This document shows positions 63,660 to 64,000 of a DNA stretch of 64,000 bases, in pieces. How positions within the stretch are numbered: position 1 is the stretch's first letter; every line of letters starts with the position of its first letter. Origin of the DNA: Micractinium sp. NFX-FRZ (taxonomy: Eukaryota; Chlorophyta; Trebouxiophyceae; Chlorellales; Chlorellaceae); assembly GCA_029339195.1 (NCBI GenBank), contig JAPTJF010000162.1, positions 56,051 to 120,050 of the forward strand, in the 5' to 3' direction. The translations under genes and the position numbers were made by a program. The notes beneath the pieces were generated by a model. That model saw only the letters and a list, made by a program, of their open reading frames with translations, had not been told where the DNA came from and made no database searches.

Positions 63660-64000
63660 CCACAGCCCGGGCTGCCATGGGGGCGGCAGGCGGGCCTTTG
63701 GAAGCTGCAGGCAACGGAGGATGAGGGGGCATGCGGTGGGGATGAGGCGGGGGTGAGGACAGCGTTTGTTGTTGCATTGCCAATAGGGCGGTGTGACCGC
63801 CCGCAAGACTGGGGAAGCCAGCCGGGTGCTTTCTGCGTTAGGAATATGCAGCGGCTTGCCTCGCCGCCACCCGCCTGGCCTTGTGAACACTTGCTGCTCG
63901 CACCCCAGGGTGTCAGCAACCAGCCCAGCCAAGCCCAGACCTTCTGTGCACCCTGTCTTGCGGTGCCTTCTGCTGTCAACCTGCTTGCGGTGCTTAGCCA
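63660..64000. other. Right-edge sequence without a supported gene
   Basis: 341 bases upstream (minus strand) of the putative exon at 63478-63659. Probably 5' UTR or promoter. Nothing else seen. Confidence 0.4.

Overview
The window is nuclear DNA of a high-GC green alga, most likely a Chlorella-type trebouxiophyte. The evidence is dense GT-AG intron-rich genes with phase-consistent exons, plastid transit peptides, a thylakoid light-harvesting-superfamily protein, plant-type families (glutamate-receptor-like channel, plant-type zinc P1B ATPase, EMB1579/CCAR1-like protein), TGTAA-type polyadenylation candidates and CCCTAAA telomere-type motifs. Genes were built by joining exons by hand. Every complete multi-exon model reported here closes in frame.

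Layout. 1-10 kb: two paralogous armadillo-repeat/MYND-finger genes on the minus strand flank a plus-strand ionotropic glutamate receptor homologue. 10.7-13.2 kb: a plastid isoprenylcysteine-methyltransferase-like membrane enzyme. 14.4-25 kb: a tandem cluster of six small, probably single-pass membrane proteins (four plus, two minus) sharing a 16-residue C-terminal box, which I do not recognise. 25.9-35.3 kb: a 20-exon zinc/cadmium P1B ATPase with a His/Cys-rich tail. 36.5-40.2 kb: a glutamine-rich protein. 41.6-44.6 kb: a PsbS/LHC-superfamily-like thylakoid protein. 46.1-46.5 kb: an interferon-inducible 6-16 (IFI6/IFI27) family protein. 47.1-58.9 kb, minus: a 24-exon CCAR1/DBC1-like protein ending in a SAP domain. 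59.5-62.3 kb: an ABHD10-like serine hydrolase, divergent from the CCAR1-like gene. A possible minus-strand gene begins near 63.66 kb.

The most unusual signal cuts across the genes. In at least six unrelated genes, introns carry direct, diverged copies of the edge of the neighbouring exon together with its splice site ('exon-edge echoes'). They are commonly spaced about 90-125 bp and often occur in series of two to six. The copy that keeps the reading frame open is always the one at the true intron boundary; the inner copies often have damaged GT sites, frameshifts or stops. The second novelty is the six-member membrane-protein cluster.

No operon logic applies. Functional links are limited: two or three genes have likely plastid roles, two encode membrane transport proteins (glutamate-receptor-like and zinc ATPase), and one cluster looks like a lineage-specific expansion.
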